DNA of 64,000 nt from Neorhizobium sp. UBA3556 (lineage in GTDB: Bacteria > Pseudomonadota > Alphaproteobacteria > Rhizobiales > Rhizobiaceae): the NCBI GenBank assembly GCA_002376235.1, contig DFNX01000016.1, positions 248,001 to 312,000 of the forward strand. Reading direction: 5' to 3'. Shown here piece after piece: positions 32,360 to 40,435 of this stretch. Positions within the stretch are counted from its first letter, which is position 1, and the number at the start of each line of letters is the position of its first letter. Below the pieces are notes generated by a model that saw only the letters and a list, made by a program, of their open reading frames with translations, ran no database searches and was not told the DNA's origin. The translations under genes were made by a program, and so were the position numbers.

Positions 32360-33180
32360 CCATTCGTAATGTTCTATCGATTGCAGGCTCCGATCCATCC
32401 GGAGGTGCCGGCATACAGGCCGACCTCAAGGCATTTTCCGCCCGCGGCACCTATGGAATGGCGGTGCTGACGGCATTGACGGCGCAGAACACGCAAGGCG
32501 TCACCGCCATACATGCGCTGCCGTGCGATTTCGTCCGCGCCCAGATCGAGGCTGTCTTTTCAGACGTCAGGGTCGATGCGGTGAAAATCGGCATGATCGC
32601 CAATGCGGAGATAGCGCAGAAGGTTGCCGCCTCGCTTGAAGCCTATGCTGCGGGAATTCCGATCGTGCTTGATCCGGTCATGGTTGCGAAAGGTGGAGCA
32701 CCGCTTCTGGCGAACGACGCCAATCAGGTGATCCTCGAGAGGCTTCTTCCGCTTGCGACCATGATTACGCCCAACCTGCCGGAAGCCGCAGCTCTGCTAG
32801 GCGAGCGAGAGGCGCAAACGCGGGAAGGCATGGCGGAGCAGGCGAAGCGGCTGCTGCGGCTTGGACCGCAGGCCGTGCTGATCAAGGGCGGGCATCTGGA
32901 AAGCGATGACAGCCCGGATGTTCTGGCTGAGGCGGATCGCGTGACATGGTACGAAGGGCCGAGAACCAAGACAAAAAATACGCACGGAACAGGCTGCACC
33001 CTGTCCAGCGCCATTGCTGCCGAACTGGCAAAAGGGCAGTTCGTGGTCGAGGCCGTGAGGGTGGCGAAAACCTATCTGGCGGAGGCGATCGCGGCTGCTG
33101 ATGAACTGTCAGTCGGCAGTGGCCATGGACCTGTCCATCATTTCGTAGAACTATGGAATGAGGGCGTCACCCGCCGGTGA
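32356..33180 (+). CDS. thiD: Bifunctional hydroxymethylpyrimidine kinase/phosphomethylpyrimidine kinase
   Basis: Phosphorylates HMP twice to HMP-PP for ThiE (274 residues, ribokinase-like). Family features: [21 protein letters not shown] at the N-terminus, [21 protein letters not shown], and the anion-hole motif [15 protein letters not shown]. Last gene of thiMED. Its 3' end overlaps the convergent moaA gene by 14 bases. Confidence 0.95.
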   Translation: MTIRNVLSIAGSDPSGGAGIQADLKAFSARGTYGMAVLTALTAQNTQGVTAIHALPCDFVRAQIEAVFSDVRVDAVKIGMIANAEIAQKVAASLEAYAAGIPIVLDPVMVAKGGAPLLANDANQVILERLLPLATMITPNLPEAAALLGEREAQTREGMAEQAKRLLRLGPQAVLIKGGHLESDDSPDVLAEADRVTWYEGPRTKTKNTHGTGCTLSSAIAAELAKGQFVVEAVRVAKTYLAEAIAAADELSVGSGHGPVHHFVELWNEGVTRR

Positions 33181-34213
33181 CGCTCATGTGCCGGGCGACA
33201 GCGGGCCGCTTGTGGGTACGGTCGATGATGAAATCATGACCCTTCGGCTTGCGGGTAATCGCCTCGTCGATGGCGGTAGCGAGAAATTCGTCGTCGTCCG
33301 AGGCGCGCAAGGCCGAGCGCAGGTCCGCCGCTTCGTTCTGGCCGAGGCACATGTAGAGCGTGCCGGTGCAGGTGAGGCGGACGCGGTTGCAGCTTTCGCA
33401 GAAATTATGGGTCATCGGCGTGATGAAGCCCAGCCGTCCGCCGGTCTCCTTCACCTCGACATAACGCGCGGGACCGCCGGTCTTGTAGGGGATGTCGCGG
33501 AGCGTGAACTGGTTTTCGAGGCCAGCACGAACCTCTGACAAAGGCAGATACTGGTCGGTACGATCCTCGTCGATCTCGCCCATCGGCATGGTTTCGATCA
33601 AGGTCAGGTCCATGCCGCGGCCATGGGCGAAACGGATCATGTCTGGGATTTCGAGATCGTTGAAATCCTTCAGCGCGACGGCGTTGAGCTTGATCTTGAT
33701 GCCGGCCTTCTGCGCAGCGTCGATGCCGTCCATGACCTGGCGGAAATTGCCCCAGCGGGTGATCGCCTTGAATTTGGCTTCGTCCAGCGTGTCGAGCGAG
33801 ACGTTGATCCGGCGCACGCCATTGTCATGCAGTTCCTGCGCATAGCGGGTCAGCTGCGAACCATTGGTCGTCAGCGTCAGTTCGTCCAGCCGTCCGGCCT
33901 CGATCTGTTTTCCAAGCGATTCGACCAAGAACATGATGTTCTTGCGCACCAGCGGTTCGCCGCCGGTGAGCCTCAGCTTGCGAACGCCCTTCGCGATGAA
34001 GGCGGAACAGAGACGCTCAAGCTCTTCAAGCGTCAAAAGGTCCTTCTTCGGCAGGAAGGTCATGTTCTCCGCCATGCAATAGGTGCAGCGAAAATCACAG
34101 CGGTCCGTCACCGACACGCGAAGATAGGTCACCGCACGGCCGAACGGATCGATCATCGGCGCTTGAGCCGACGCTGGATTGCCGAACAGTGGTGGGGTAA
34201 CGATGGAATTCAA
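33167..34213 (-). CDS. moaA: GTP 3',8-cyclase (radical SAM, molybdenum cofactor)
   Basis: First step of molybdopterin synthesis: converts GTP to 3',8-cH2GTP (348 residues). It has the radical-SAM cluster CDFRCTYC, the GGEPL motif, the second iron-sulfur site ([13 protein letters not shown]) and the conserved GG C-terminus. The start is TTG 34213, with GGAG 9 bases upstream; no ATG in frame is better until residue 20 (MIDPFGR). The partner genes moaB/moaC/moeA are not in this window, while mobAB lie about 7 kb away. Confidence 0.95.
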   Translation of the reverse strand: MNSIVTPPLFGNPASAQAPMIDPFGRAVTYLRVSVTDRCDFRCTYCMAENMTFLPKKDLLTLEELERLCSAFIAKGVRKLRLTGGEPLVRKNIMFLVESLGKQIEAGRLDELTLTTNGSQLTRYAQELHDNGVRRINVSLDTLDEAKFKAITRWGNFRQVMDGIDAAQKAGIKIKLNAVALKDFNDLEIPDMIRFAHGRGMDLTLIETMPMGEIDEDRTDQYLPLSEVRAGLENQFTLRDIPYKTGGPARYVEVKETGGRLGFITPMTHNFCESCNRVRLTCTGTLYMCLGQNEAADLRSALRASDDDEFLATAIDEAITRKPKGHDFIIDRTHKRPAVARHMSVTGG

Positions 34214-34226
34214 ATCAACATACTCC

Positions 34227-34249
34227 TGATCACCGGAATTTGGTGATCA
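34227..34249 (-). promoter_or_regulatory. 8-bp inverted repeat just upstream of moaA
   Basis: TGATCACC (34227-34234) and GGTGATCA (34242-34249) are perfect inverted arms with a 7-base loop, ending only a few bases before the moaA Shine-Dalgarno GGAG. It could be an operator or an RNA hairpin; no known Mo-box or Moco motif is evident. Confidence 0.4.
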
Positions 34250-34379
34250 TCGTGGATGAGGTCAAGCTTTACACCGACAAAGCTTCTGGCGCTTTGATCA
34301 AATCGACGCGACGCATAGGGTTGCAGCGAATTGACGAAATCCATAATCCTGAGCGAGTGAAATTGGAAGGGCGGATGAG

Positions 34380-34763
34380 ATGACCGAGGTTCTGAACGAT
34401 AGCTGGCCGACCGAATTGCGTGTGGCCGAGGACAAGAGAACTTTGACCGTGACATTCGACGACGGCGCGCGTTTTGCGCTGCCTGCCGAACGGCTGCGTG
34501 TTCTCTCTCCCTCAGCTGAGGTTCAGGGCCACGGTCCCGGACAGAAGGTGACAGTTCCCGGCAAGCGCATGGTGGCGATCCGCAACCTGGTTGCGGCCGG
34601 AAACTATGCCGTGCGTATCGCTTTCGACGACGGTCACGACAGCGGGATTTTTACCTGGCGTTACTTGCGGGAACTCGGGATCGATGGTGACGATCTTTTT
34701 CGACAATACGAAGAGGAACTAGCTGCTAAGGGCCTGAGCCGAGACGGCGTGAGAGTGCGCTAA
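34380..34763 (+). CDS. DUF971 (gamma-BBH-like N-terminal domain) protein
   Basis: Small protein of 127 residues of the DUF971 family (WPTELRVAEDKRTLTVTFDDG, LPAERLRVLSPSAEVQGHGP, AIRNLVAAGNYAVRIAFDDGHDSGIFTWRYLRELG). The fold resembles the N-terminal domain of gamma-butyrobetaine hydroxylase, a zinc-binding module, and such proteins are linked to iron-sulfur assembly in some bacteria; this is family knowledge only. It is 24 bases upstream of the antiporter gene. Confidence 0.85.
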   Translation: MTEVLNDSWPTELRVAEDKRTLTVTFDDGARFALPAERLRVLSPSAEVQGHGPGQKVTVPGKRMVAIRNLVAAGNYAVRIAFDDGHDSGIFTWRYLRELGIDGDDLFRQYEEELAAKGLSRDGVRVR

Positions 34764-34787
34764 CAGGATCAAGAAGGGGATAAGCGG

Positions 34788-36611
34788 GTGGCGGCAGAAT
34801 CGAATGCAGGTGAACTGGTCCAGGTCGTGGCGCTGCTCGGGGCAGGGGTCATTGCCGCGCCCCTGTTCAAACGGATAGGGCTCGGTTCGGTACTTGGCTA
34901 TCTGGCGGCAGGTCTTGTGGTCGGCCCATTCGGATTGAAGCTCGTCTCCGATCCGCAGGCCATCCTGCACATAGCCGAGCTTGGCGTGGTGATGTTCCTC
35001 TTCATCATCGGGCTTGAAATGCAGCCGTCGCGGCTGTGGAACATGCGCAAGGATATTTTCGGCCTCGGTGCGCTGCAGGTCTGCGCCTGTATCGTAGCGC
35101 TGATGGCGATCGGCATGGGGTTCGGCCAGTCCGCGCCCGTCGCTTTCGTGGCCGGAACCGGCTTCGTGCTGACATCGACCGCGATCGTCATGCAAATGCT
35201 GCAGGAGCGCAACCATATGCACACGCCGAAGGGCCAGCATATCGTCTCGATCCTGCTTTTCGAGGATCTGGCCATCGTGCCGCTTCTGGCCATCGTGGCG
35301 CTTCTGGCCTCGCATGGCGAGACCGTGTCTCTCACCGGGCGCCTGCAGTCCGTTGGTATCGGGCTTGCGGCGCTGGTGGCGCTGGTTCTTGCCGGTCGCT
35401 ATCTGCTCAACCCCTTCTTCCGCCTATTGGCCAATTCCGGCGCGCGTGAAGTGATGACAGCCGCAGCCCTGCTGGTGGTGCTAGGCTCGGCGCTGCTGAT
35501 GGATTACGCCGGTCTGTCCATGGCAATGGGCGCTTTCCTTGCTGGCGTGCTTTTGTCGGAATCGTCCTTCCGGCACCAGTTGGAGGCCGATATCGAACCG
35601 TTCCGTGGCATTCTGCTCGGCCTGTTTTTCCTCGGTGTCGGCATGGCAGTGGATCTCGCCGTCATCGCCGCCAACTGGCAGCATGTGATCCTGGCGGTCG
35701 TGGCCTACATGATCGTCAAGGCGCTGGTCATCTATGGCGTGGCACGGCTTTTAGGCGCACCGCACCCGGAAAGCGTGGGACGTGCGATCCTGATGGCGCA
35801 GGGCGGTGAGTTCGCCTTCGTGCTTTACGCGGCGGCGGCTTCGGCCGGGATCTTCGATGCCGAGACGAACGCCGTCCTGACGGCAACGATCGTGCTCTCC
35901 ATGGTGGTCACGCCGCTCGTAGTGGCGGTCTATGTGCGCATCGCGCCGAAACCGCAGGTGGATACCAGCGGGCTCGATGCCCCGGAGGATATCGCCGGCA
36001 CCGTGCTGATGATCGGTTTCGGCCGCTTCGGCCAGATCGTCAGCCAACCGGTTCTCGCACGCGGATACACCCTCTCGATCATCGACAGGGACGCCGAGTT
36101 CATTCGTGATATCGGCGACTTCGGCTTCAAGGTCTTTTACGGCGATGGATCGCGGCCGGAAATCCTGCATGCTGCGGGTGCCGCGACGGCAAAGGCTATC
36201 CTTATCTGCATCGACGACAAGGAAGCGGCGATCAAGATTGCCGAGATCGTCAAGGAAGAATTCCCGCTGGTACCGCTTCTGGCGCGTGCCTATGACCGCG
36301 GTCACGCGATCGACCTGTTGAAGGCCGGAGTGGATTACCAGATCCGCGAGACCTACGAATCGGCCCTGAACTTCGGCAGCGAAGTCCTTACCGTGCTTGG
36401 TGAAGAGCAGGAGTTGACGGCGCAGATCATCGAGGAATTCCGCGAGACCGACAGCGAACGTTTTGCGCTCGAGCAGATAGGCGGCATCTATGCCGGCCGC
36501 TCGCTGATCAAGGGCAATTCCCGTCCTGCAGACGTGATCGCAGCCAGAACAGGTCGTGAGAGAGAAAAGCGCGCGGCAGAGCAGGCTGCCGCTCAGGAGG
36601 CCGCAACGTGA
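34788..36611 (+). CDS. CPA2-family cation/proton antiporter with TrkA-N domain (KefB/KefC-like)
   Basis: Monovalent cation:H+ antiporter of 607 residues. The N-terminal about 385 residues form a sodium/proton exchanger domain of about 12 helices. A RCK/TrkA-N nucleotide-binding domain follows (VLMIGFGRFGQIVSQPVL, SIIDRDAEFIRDI, FKVFYGDGSRPEILHAAG), about residues 405-525, then a charged tail. Possibly potassium efflux, as in KefB/C; the glutathione-gating residues were not checked. GTG 34788 is the start. It overlaps the PPOX gene by 4 bases. Confidence 0.9.
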   Translation: MAAESNAGELVQVVALLGAGVIAAPLFKRIGLGSVLGYLAAGLVVGPFGLKLVSDPQAILHIAELGVVMFLFIIGLEMQPSRLWNMRKDIFGLGALQVCACIVALMAIGMGFGQSAPVAFVAGTGFVLTSTAIVMQMLQERNHMHTPKGQHIVSILLFEDLAIVPLLAIVALLASHGETVSLTGRLQSVGIGLAALVALVLAGRYLLNPFFRLLANSGAREVMTAAALLVVLGSALLMDYAGLSMAMGAFLAGVLLSESSFRHQLEADIEPFRGILLGLFFLGVGMAVDLAVIAANWQHVILAVVAYMIVKALVIYGVARLLGAPHPESVGRAILMAQGGEFAFVLYAAAASAGIFDAETNAVLTATIVLSMVVTPLVVAVYVRIAPKPQVDTSGLDAPEDIAGTVLMIGFGRFGQIVSQPVLARGYTLSIIDRDAEFIRDIGDFGFKVFYGDGSRPEILHAAGAATAKAILICIDDKEAAIKIAEIVKEEFPLVPLLARAYDRGHAIDLLKAGVDYQIRETYESALNFGSEVLTVLGEEQELTAQIIEEFRETDSERFALEQIGGIYAGRSLIKGNSRPADVIAARTGREREKRAAEQAAAQEAAT

Positions 36612-37240
36612 GTGATATGCTGGGTAATGAGCAAGGGATCATCACCTCGGTGGACGCATTGAAGGCTATCTATGGCGATGTCGGCGAAGCGTCGATTACC
36701 AAGGTGACGACGGTGCTGACCCAGGAATATCGACGGATGATCGAGATTGCTCCCTTCGTGGCGCTGGCGACAGTCGGACCGGAGGGGCTCGACTGCTCCC
36801 CGCGCGGCGATCTCGGGGGTGTCGTCAGGGTAACGGATGAAAGCACGCTACTTCTACCGGATTGGCGTGGCAACAACCGGATCGATTCGCTGATCAATAT
36901 CGTCCGCGATCCGCGTGTCGCCCTGATGTTTCTGATCCCCGGCTCGACCACGACGATGCGCATCAATGGCAGGGCGGTCGTCTCTGCCGAGCCTTCCCTG
37001 CTGCAAAGCTTCGAGATGGATGGCAAACATCCGCGCACGGTGGCAATCGTCACCATCGACGAGGTCTATTTCCAGTGCGCTCGCGCGTTGATGCGGTCCG
37101 AGTTGTGGAATGTCGATCGTTTCGTCGATCCGAAGACGCTGCCGACACCGGGGCAGCTTTTGAAGGCGGCCAAGGCGGATTTCGACAGCGAGACCTACGA
37201 CCGCGAGTTGCCCGCGCGCGCCGCCAAGACCATGTGGTGA
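36608..37240 (+). CDS. Pyridoxamine 5'-phosphate oxidase-like FMN-binding protein
   Basis: Flavin-binding split-barrel protein (210 residues) like the MSMEG_1061-type PPOX family. Visible features: FVALATVGPEGLDCSPRGDLGG and LLLPDWRGNNRIDSLINIV, the FMN-phosphate-binding core, and a C-terminal region FQCARALMRSELWN. The substrate is unknown. It begins at GTG 36608, overlapping the antiporter stop by 4 bases; the two are translationally linked. Confidence 0.85.
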   Translation: MSDMLGNEQGIITSVDALKAIYGDVGEASITKVTTVLTQEYRRMIEIAPFVALATVGPEGLDCSPRGDLGGVVRVTDESTLLLPDWRGNNRIDSLINIVRDPRVALMFLIPGSTTTMRINGRAVVSAEPSLLQSFEMDGKHPRTVAIVTIDEVYFQCARALMRSELWNVDRFVDPKTLPTPGQLLKAAKADFDSETYDRELPARAAKTMW

Positions 37241-37261
37241 TTGAGAGCGCCCCAAAAGTGG

Positions 37262-37287
37262 AAAGGCAGGCCGCGCGGCCTGCCTTT
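37262..37287. terminator. Bidirectional rho-independent terminator
   Basis: Perfect 11-bp stem AAAGGCAGGCC/GGCCTGCCTTT (37262-37272/37277-37287), loop GCGC, with T-rich continuation on the plus strand. It separates the flavoprotein and diguanylate cyclase genes, which converge. Confidence 0.85.
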
Positions 37288-37288
37288 T

Positions 37289-38359
37289 TCATTTTTTGTA
37301 GATCAGCCAGTTCTTGCTGAGATAGTGGCTTTTCATGCTGTCTTCGAAGAAGATCGAGCGGTTCCGGCCGCTGTTCTTGGCGTAATAGAGAGCGGCATCC
37401 GACTGGGCGTAAAGTTCGCCCGGATCCGCCGCCTGTGCGGCCATCGAATAACCGAGCGAGATCGTCACAGGTCCGTAATTGATTCCGGAACGGGAGTTGC
37501 GGAAGGTCCGTGTTTCCAGCGCCCGACGAACGCGCTCACAAATCACCATGACCTCGTCGGGCGTATTTCCCTCGACGATGATGGCGAATTCCTCGCCGCC
37601 CGTGCGGGCGACAAAGACATCCTTGCGAACATTGGCACGCAGAACCGAAGCGACGGTCGCAAGGATCTTGTCGCCAACCGGGTGACCGAAATTGTCGTTG
37701 ATCTTCTTGAAGTTATCGATGTCGGCCAACACAAGTGCCGTCAGCGGCAGAGCTGTCTGATTGTCGAACGAGCTTGCAAGGCGTTCATCGAATGCGCGAC
37801 GGTTCGATAGTCGCGTCAAGGAATCCGTATTGGCGATGCGCTTGTATTCGTCGAGTTCGCGGCGAACCTGATCCATTTCGTTGGACCGCTGGGTCATGTC
37901 GTCGACGGTCTTTTCGCCATGCGCCATCTTGTCGTCCGTTGCCTGGTGCAACAGGCTGATGGCGCTGCGGATGATTTCGGTCGAGAAGCTGCTCTTCGTG
38001 TTGATACGCGCCGCCGTCTCGCTGAGCAGCTTTCCATAGCTCTCGAGCGAGTTCTGCTCCTGGCGTAGAAGTTTTAGCAGTGCATCCAGCTCGCCAAGCA
38101 GACGATCGTTTGCTTTTTCGATGACCGCTGCCTGCGGACCGCCGAGATAACGTTCGGAAATGGCGTCCAGATCTTCCTGAGTGGCCCTGCTGCCAAGGGC
38201 TGCGAGTTCTCGCGTAAGATCTGGATTTGAGCCGATATAGGCTTCATAGAAAAGCTGATAATTGCGCGGAATGGGCGAGACACCCATAGACCGCACTGCA
38301 TAGATAATCTGCCCCATCAGGTCGCCCGAATGTGGCTTCGATGCAGATATCGTCGTCAT
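37289..38359 (-). CDS. Diguanylate cyclase (GGDEF domain)
   Basis: Cytoplasmic diguanylate cyclase of 356 residues. N-terminal helical region without membrane segments (residues about 1-170, with coiled-coil character), then a GGDEF domain whose active site reads ARTGGEEFAI, with DNFKKINDNFGHPVGD and TDSLTRLSNRRAFD before it. The product-inhibition I-site (RxxD) reads RKDV, so feedback inhibition may be missing. ATG 38359 is preceded by GGGGG at 7 bases; the extra 8 residues of the longer frame are unsupported. Makes cyclic di-GMP; input signal unknown. Confidence 0.88.
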   Translation of the reverse strand: MTTISASKPHSGDLMGQIIYAVRSMGVSPIPRNYQLFYEAYIGSNPDLTRELAALGSRATQEDLDAISERYLGGPQAAVIEKANDRLLGELDALLKLLRQEQNSLESYGKLLSETAARINTKSSFSTEIIRSAISLLHQATDDKMAHGEKTVDDMTQRSNEMDQVRRELDEYKRIANTDSLTRLSNRRAFDERLASSFDNQTALPLTALVLADIDNFKKINDNFGHPVGDKILATVASVLRANVRKDVFVARTGGEEFAIIVEGNTPDEVMVICERVRRALETRTFRNSRSGINYGPVTISLGYSMAAQAADPGELYAQSDAALYYAKNSGRNRSIFFEDSMKSHYLSKNWLIYKK

Positions 38360-38594
38360 AGACGACCCCCAGTTAGACCCCACTACATGGATTTAATAAA
38401 ATCTTATATTAAAAACTATTGGAAAATAATTAAGGATCTATTTCCCTAAGGCATTCGCTAAGTAGTTTTCAGAGATTTCAGATTTTCTAAAAGTCTTTTC
38501 TAATCAATGCGATAATTCGTCATGTATTTTTATTTAGAGAAAAATACTTTAGTGATTGTTGTATTTCTATAGAGAAAATTGCGGTATCAGGAGG
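38360..38594. other. AT-rich gap between diguanylate cyclase and fumC
   Basis: About 235 bases with many A/T runs (roughly 38395-38580), clearly lower GC than the rest of the window. It contains the upstream region of the diguanylate cyclase and no reading frame of note. AT-rich stretches like this are typical binding regions of Ros/MucR-type regulators in rhizobia. Confidence 0.5.
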
Positions 38595-38623
38595 CCGCAT
38601 TCCGGCTTGAATCCGGAATGCGG
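38595..38623 (-). terminator. 11-bp hairpin downstream of fumC
   Basis: Arms CCGCATTCCGG/CCGGAATGCGG (38595-38605/38613-38623) with a 7-base loop, 19 bases past the fumC stop. There is no immediate T-run on the fumC strand. Confidence 0.5.
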
Positions 38624-38641
38624 AACTCGATGTTCGGCGTT

Positions 38642-40033
38642 TTATTTCGGCCCGATCATGTTTTCCGGACGGACATACTGATCGAATTCTTCATTCGTCA
38701 AGTAACCGCCGCCGACAGCTTCGTCGCGCAGGGTCGTGCCGTTCTTGTGGGCGGTCTTGGCGATCTTGGCGCAGATGTCGTAGCCGAGCTTGGAATTCAG
38801 CGCTGTGACCAGCATCAGCGAGTTTTCGACGCCCTTGCGGATGTTGTCTTCGCGGGCTTCAATCCCGACGACACAATTGTCGGTGAAGGAGACTGCTGCA
38901 TCGCCCAGCAACTGAACCGACTGCAGGAAGTTGTAGGCCATCATCGGATTGTAGACGTTCAGCTCGAAATGGCCCTGGCTGCCGGCAAAAGTCAGTGCGG
39001 CGTGGTTGCCGAAAATGTGGGCGCAAACCTGGGTCAGCGCTTCAGACTGGGTCGGATTGACCTTGCCTGGCATGATCGACGAGCCCGGCTCGTTTTCCGG
39101 CAGCGACAGTTCGCCGAGGCCGGCGCGCGGACCGGAGCCGAGGAAGCGGATGTCGTTGGCGATCTTGAAGAGAGCCGCCGCAGCGGCATTGATGGCACCG
39201 TGCGAGAAAACCATCGAGTCGTGCGAGGCAAGTGCTTCGAACTTGTTCGGCGCGGTAACGAAGGGCAGTCCGGTGATCTTGGAGATCTCGTCTGCGACCT
39301 TCTCGGCAAAGCCGATCGGTGCATTGAGGCCAGTACCGACAGCAGTGCCGCCCTGTGCGAGCTTGGAAAGGGCAGGCAGTGTCAGTTCGATATTGGCGAT
39401 CGCCGAGGCGACCTGCGCGGCGTAGCCCGAAAACTCCTGGCCGAGCGTCAGCGGCGTTGCATCCTGCGTATGGGTGCGGCCGATCTTGATGATGTGGTTA
39501 AAGGCCTTGACCTTGGCTTCCAGCGCTTCGTGCAGATGCTTCAGAGACGGTAGGAGGTGGCGAACGATCGTTTCGACGCAGGCGATGTGCATCGCCGTCG
39601 GGTAGGTATCGTTCGACGACTGGCTCATGTTGACGTGATCGTTCGGATGCACCGGCTTCTTGGAGCCCATGACGCCGCCGAGCATTTCGATTGCCCGGTT
39701 GGAGATCACTTCATTGGCATTCATGTTCGACTGGGTGCCGGAGCCTGTCTGCCAGACGACGAGCGGAAAATGCTCGTTGAGCTTGCCGTCGATGACCTCC
39801 TGGGCGGCATCGATGATCGCCTTGCCAATCCCCTTGTCGAGGCCTGCAAGCTCCATGTTTGCAACGGCGGCTGCCTGCTTAACGATGCCGAGCGCGCGCA
39901 CGACTGCAAGTGGCTGCTTCTCCCAGCCGATTTTAAAGTTGCCGAGCGAACGCTGCGCCTGTGCGCCCCAGTAATGGTCGCTGGCGACGTCGATCGGGCC
40001 AAAAGTATCGGTTTCGGTGCGGGTCGATGCCAT
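38642..40033 (-). CDS. fumC: Fumarate hydratase, class II
   Basis: TCA-cycle enzyme that hydrates fumarate to malate; oxygen-stable, iron-free homotetramer. The 463 residues match the usual length. Family marks: [38 protein letters not shown], and the superfamily signature [11 protein letters not shown]. It is monocistronic and divergent from the L,D-transpeptidase gene. Confidence 0.97.
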   Translation of the reverse strand: MASTRTETDTFGPIDVASDHYWGAQAQRSLGNFKIGWEKQPLAVVRALGIVKQAAAVANMELAGLDKGIGKAIIDAAQEVIDGKLNEHFPLVVWQTGSGTQSNMNANEVISNRAIEMLGGVMGSKKPVHPNDHVNMSQSSNDTYPTAMHIACVETIVRHLLPSLKHLHEALEAKVKAFNHIIKIGRTHTQDATPLTLGQEFSGYAAQVASAIANIELTLPALSKLAQGGTAVGTGLNAPIGFAEKVADEISKITGLPFVTAPNKFEALASHDSMVFSHGAINAAAAALFKIANDIRFLGSGPRAGLGELSLPENEPGSSIMPGKVNPTQSEALTQVCAHIFGNHAALTFAGSQGHFELNVYNPMMAYNFLQSVQLLGDAAVSFTDNCVVGIEAREDNIRKGVENSLMLVTALNSKLGYDICAKIAKTAHKNGTTLRDEAVGGGYLTNEEFDQYVRPENMIGPK

Positions 40034-40435
40034 GGTTGCTGCCTTTTCTCCCTGATGCTTTAGCCGGCGGCGCGCGTCCGAAGTGTCGGAGGCAGGCGTA
40101 CCGTACCGGCGCGGCGCATTACTATACGATTGCCGGATGTCCGCAAGCTGCCACTGCGGCTTTTTGCAGCAGGAGACGCGTGTCGTTCATGACACGCCGA
40201 TGCAATTTGTTTCGTGTGTTGAGGGTTGCGTTCGATTCGCCCTGAGTGTTTGTCAGTGAAAAATTAACCAATATTTTCTTAACCTTTGCCTCAAACGACG
40301 CTTCGCTTGTTTCTGCCTGCCGGAACCGAGAAGTGAACGACCGTTTTCTTTTCATCCCTCACGCGATCAGCTAGATGGCGTGATACTGAAGTCGAGCCCG
40401 CCAAAAAGACGCGGACGAAGGTCACGGGGACTACA
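40034..40435. other. 402-base divergent gap between fumC and L,D-transpeptidase
   Basis: Holds a perfect hairpin GCGTGTC/GACACGC (40178-40184/40191-40197), two TTAA-type sites (near 40263 and 40279) with the wrong spacing for a full CtrA box, and a possible EcfG promoter at 40322-40346. No gene is supported. Confidence 0.5.
40322..40346 (+). promoter_or_regulatory. Possible EcfG-type promoter of the L,D-transpeptidase gene
   Basis: GGAAC (40322-40326) followed after 18 bases by TT (40345-40346), within ACCGTTTTC, fits the EcfG/RpoE2 pattern. It lies about 90 bases upstream of the start codon. Suggestive only. Confidence 0.35.

Noticed and set aside
34227..34249. Moco RNA motif or ModE box at moaA
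   Set aside because: The element is only a short inverted repeat; neither the larger Moco-RNA fold nor a ModE consensus is visible in the 166-base gap.
40263..40283. CtrA binding site before the L,D-transpeptidase gene
   Set aside because: Two TTAA sites are present but 11 bases apart, not the 7 of a full CtrA site.
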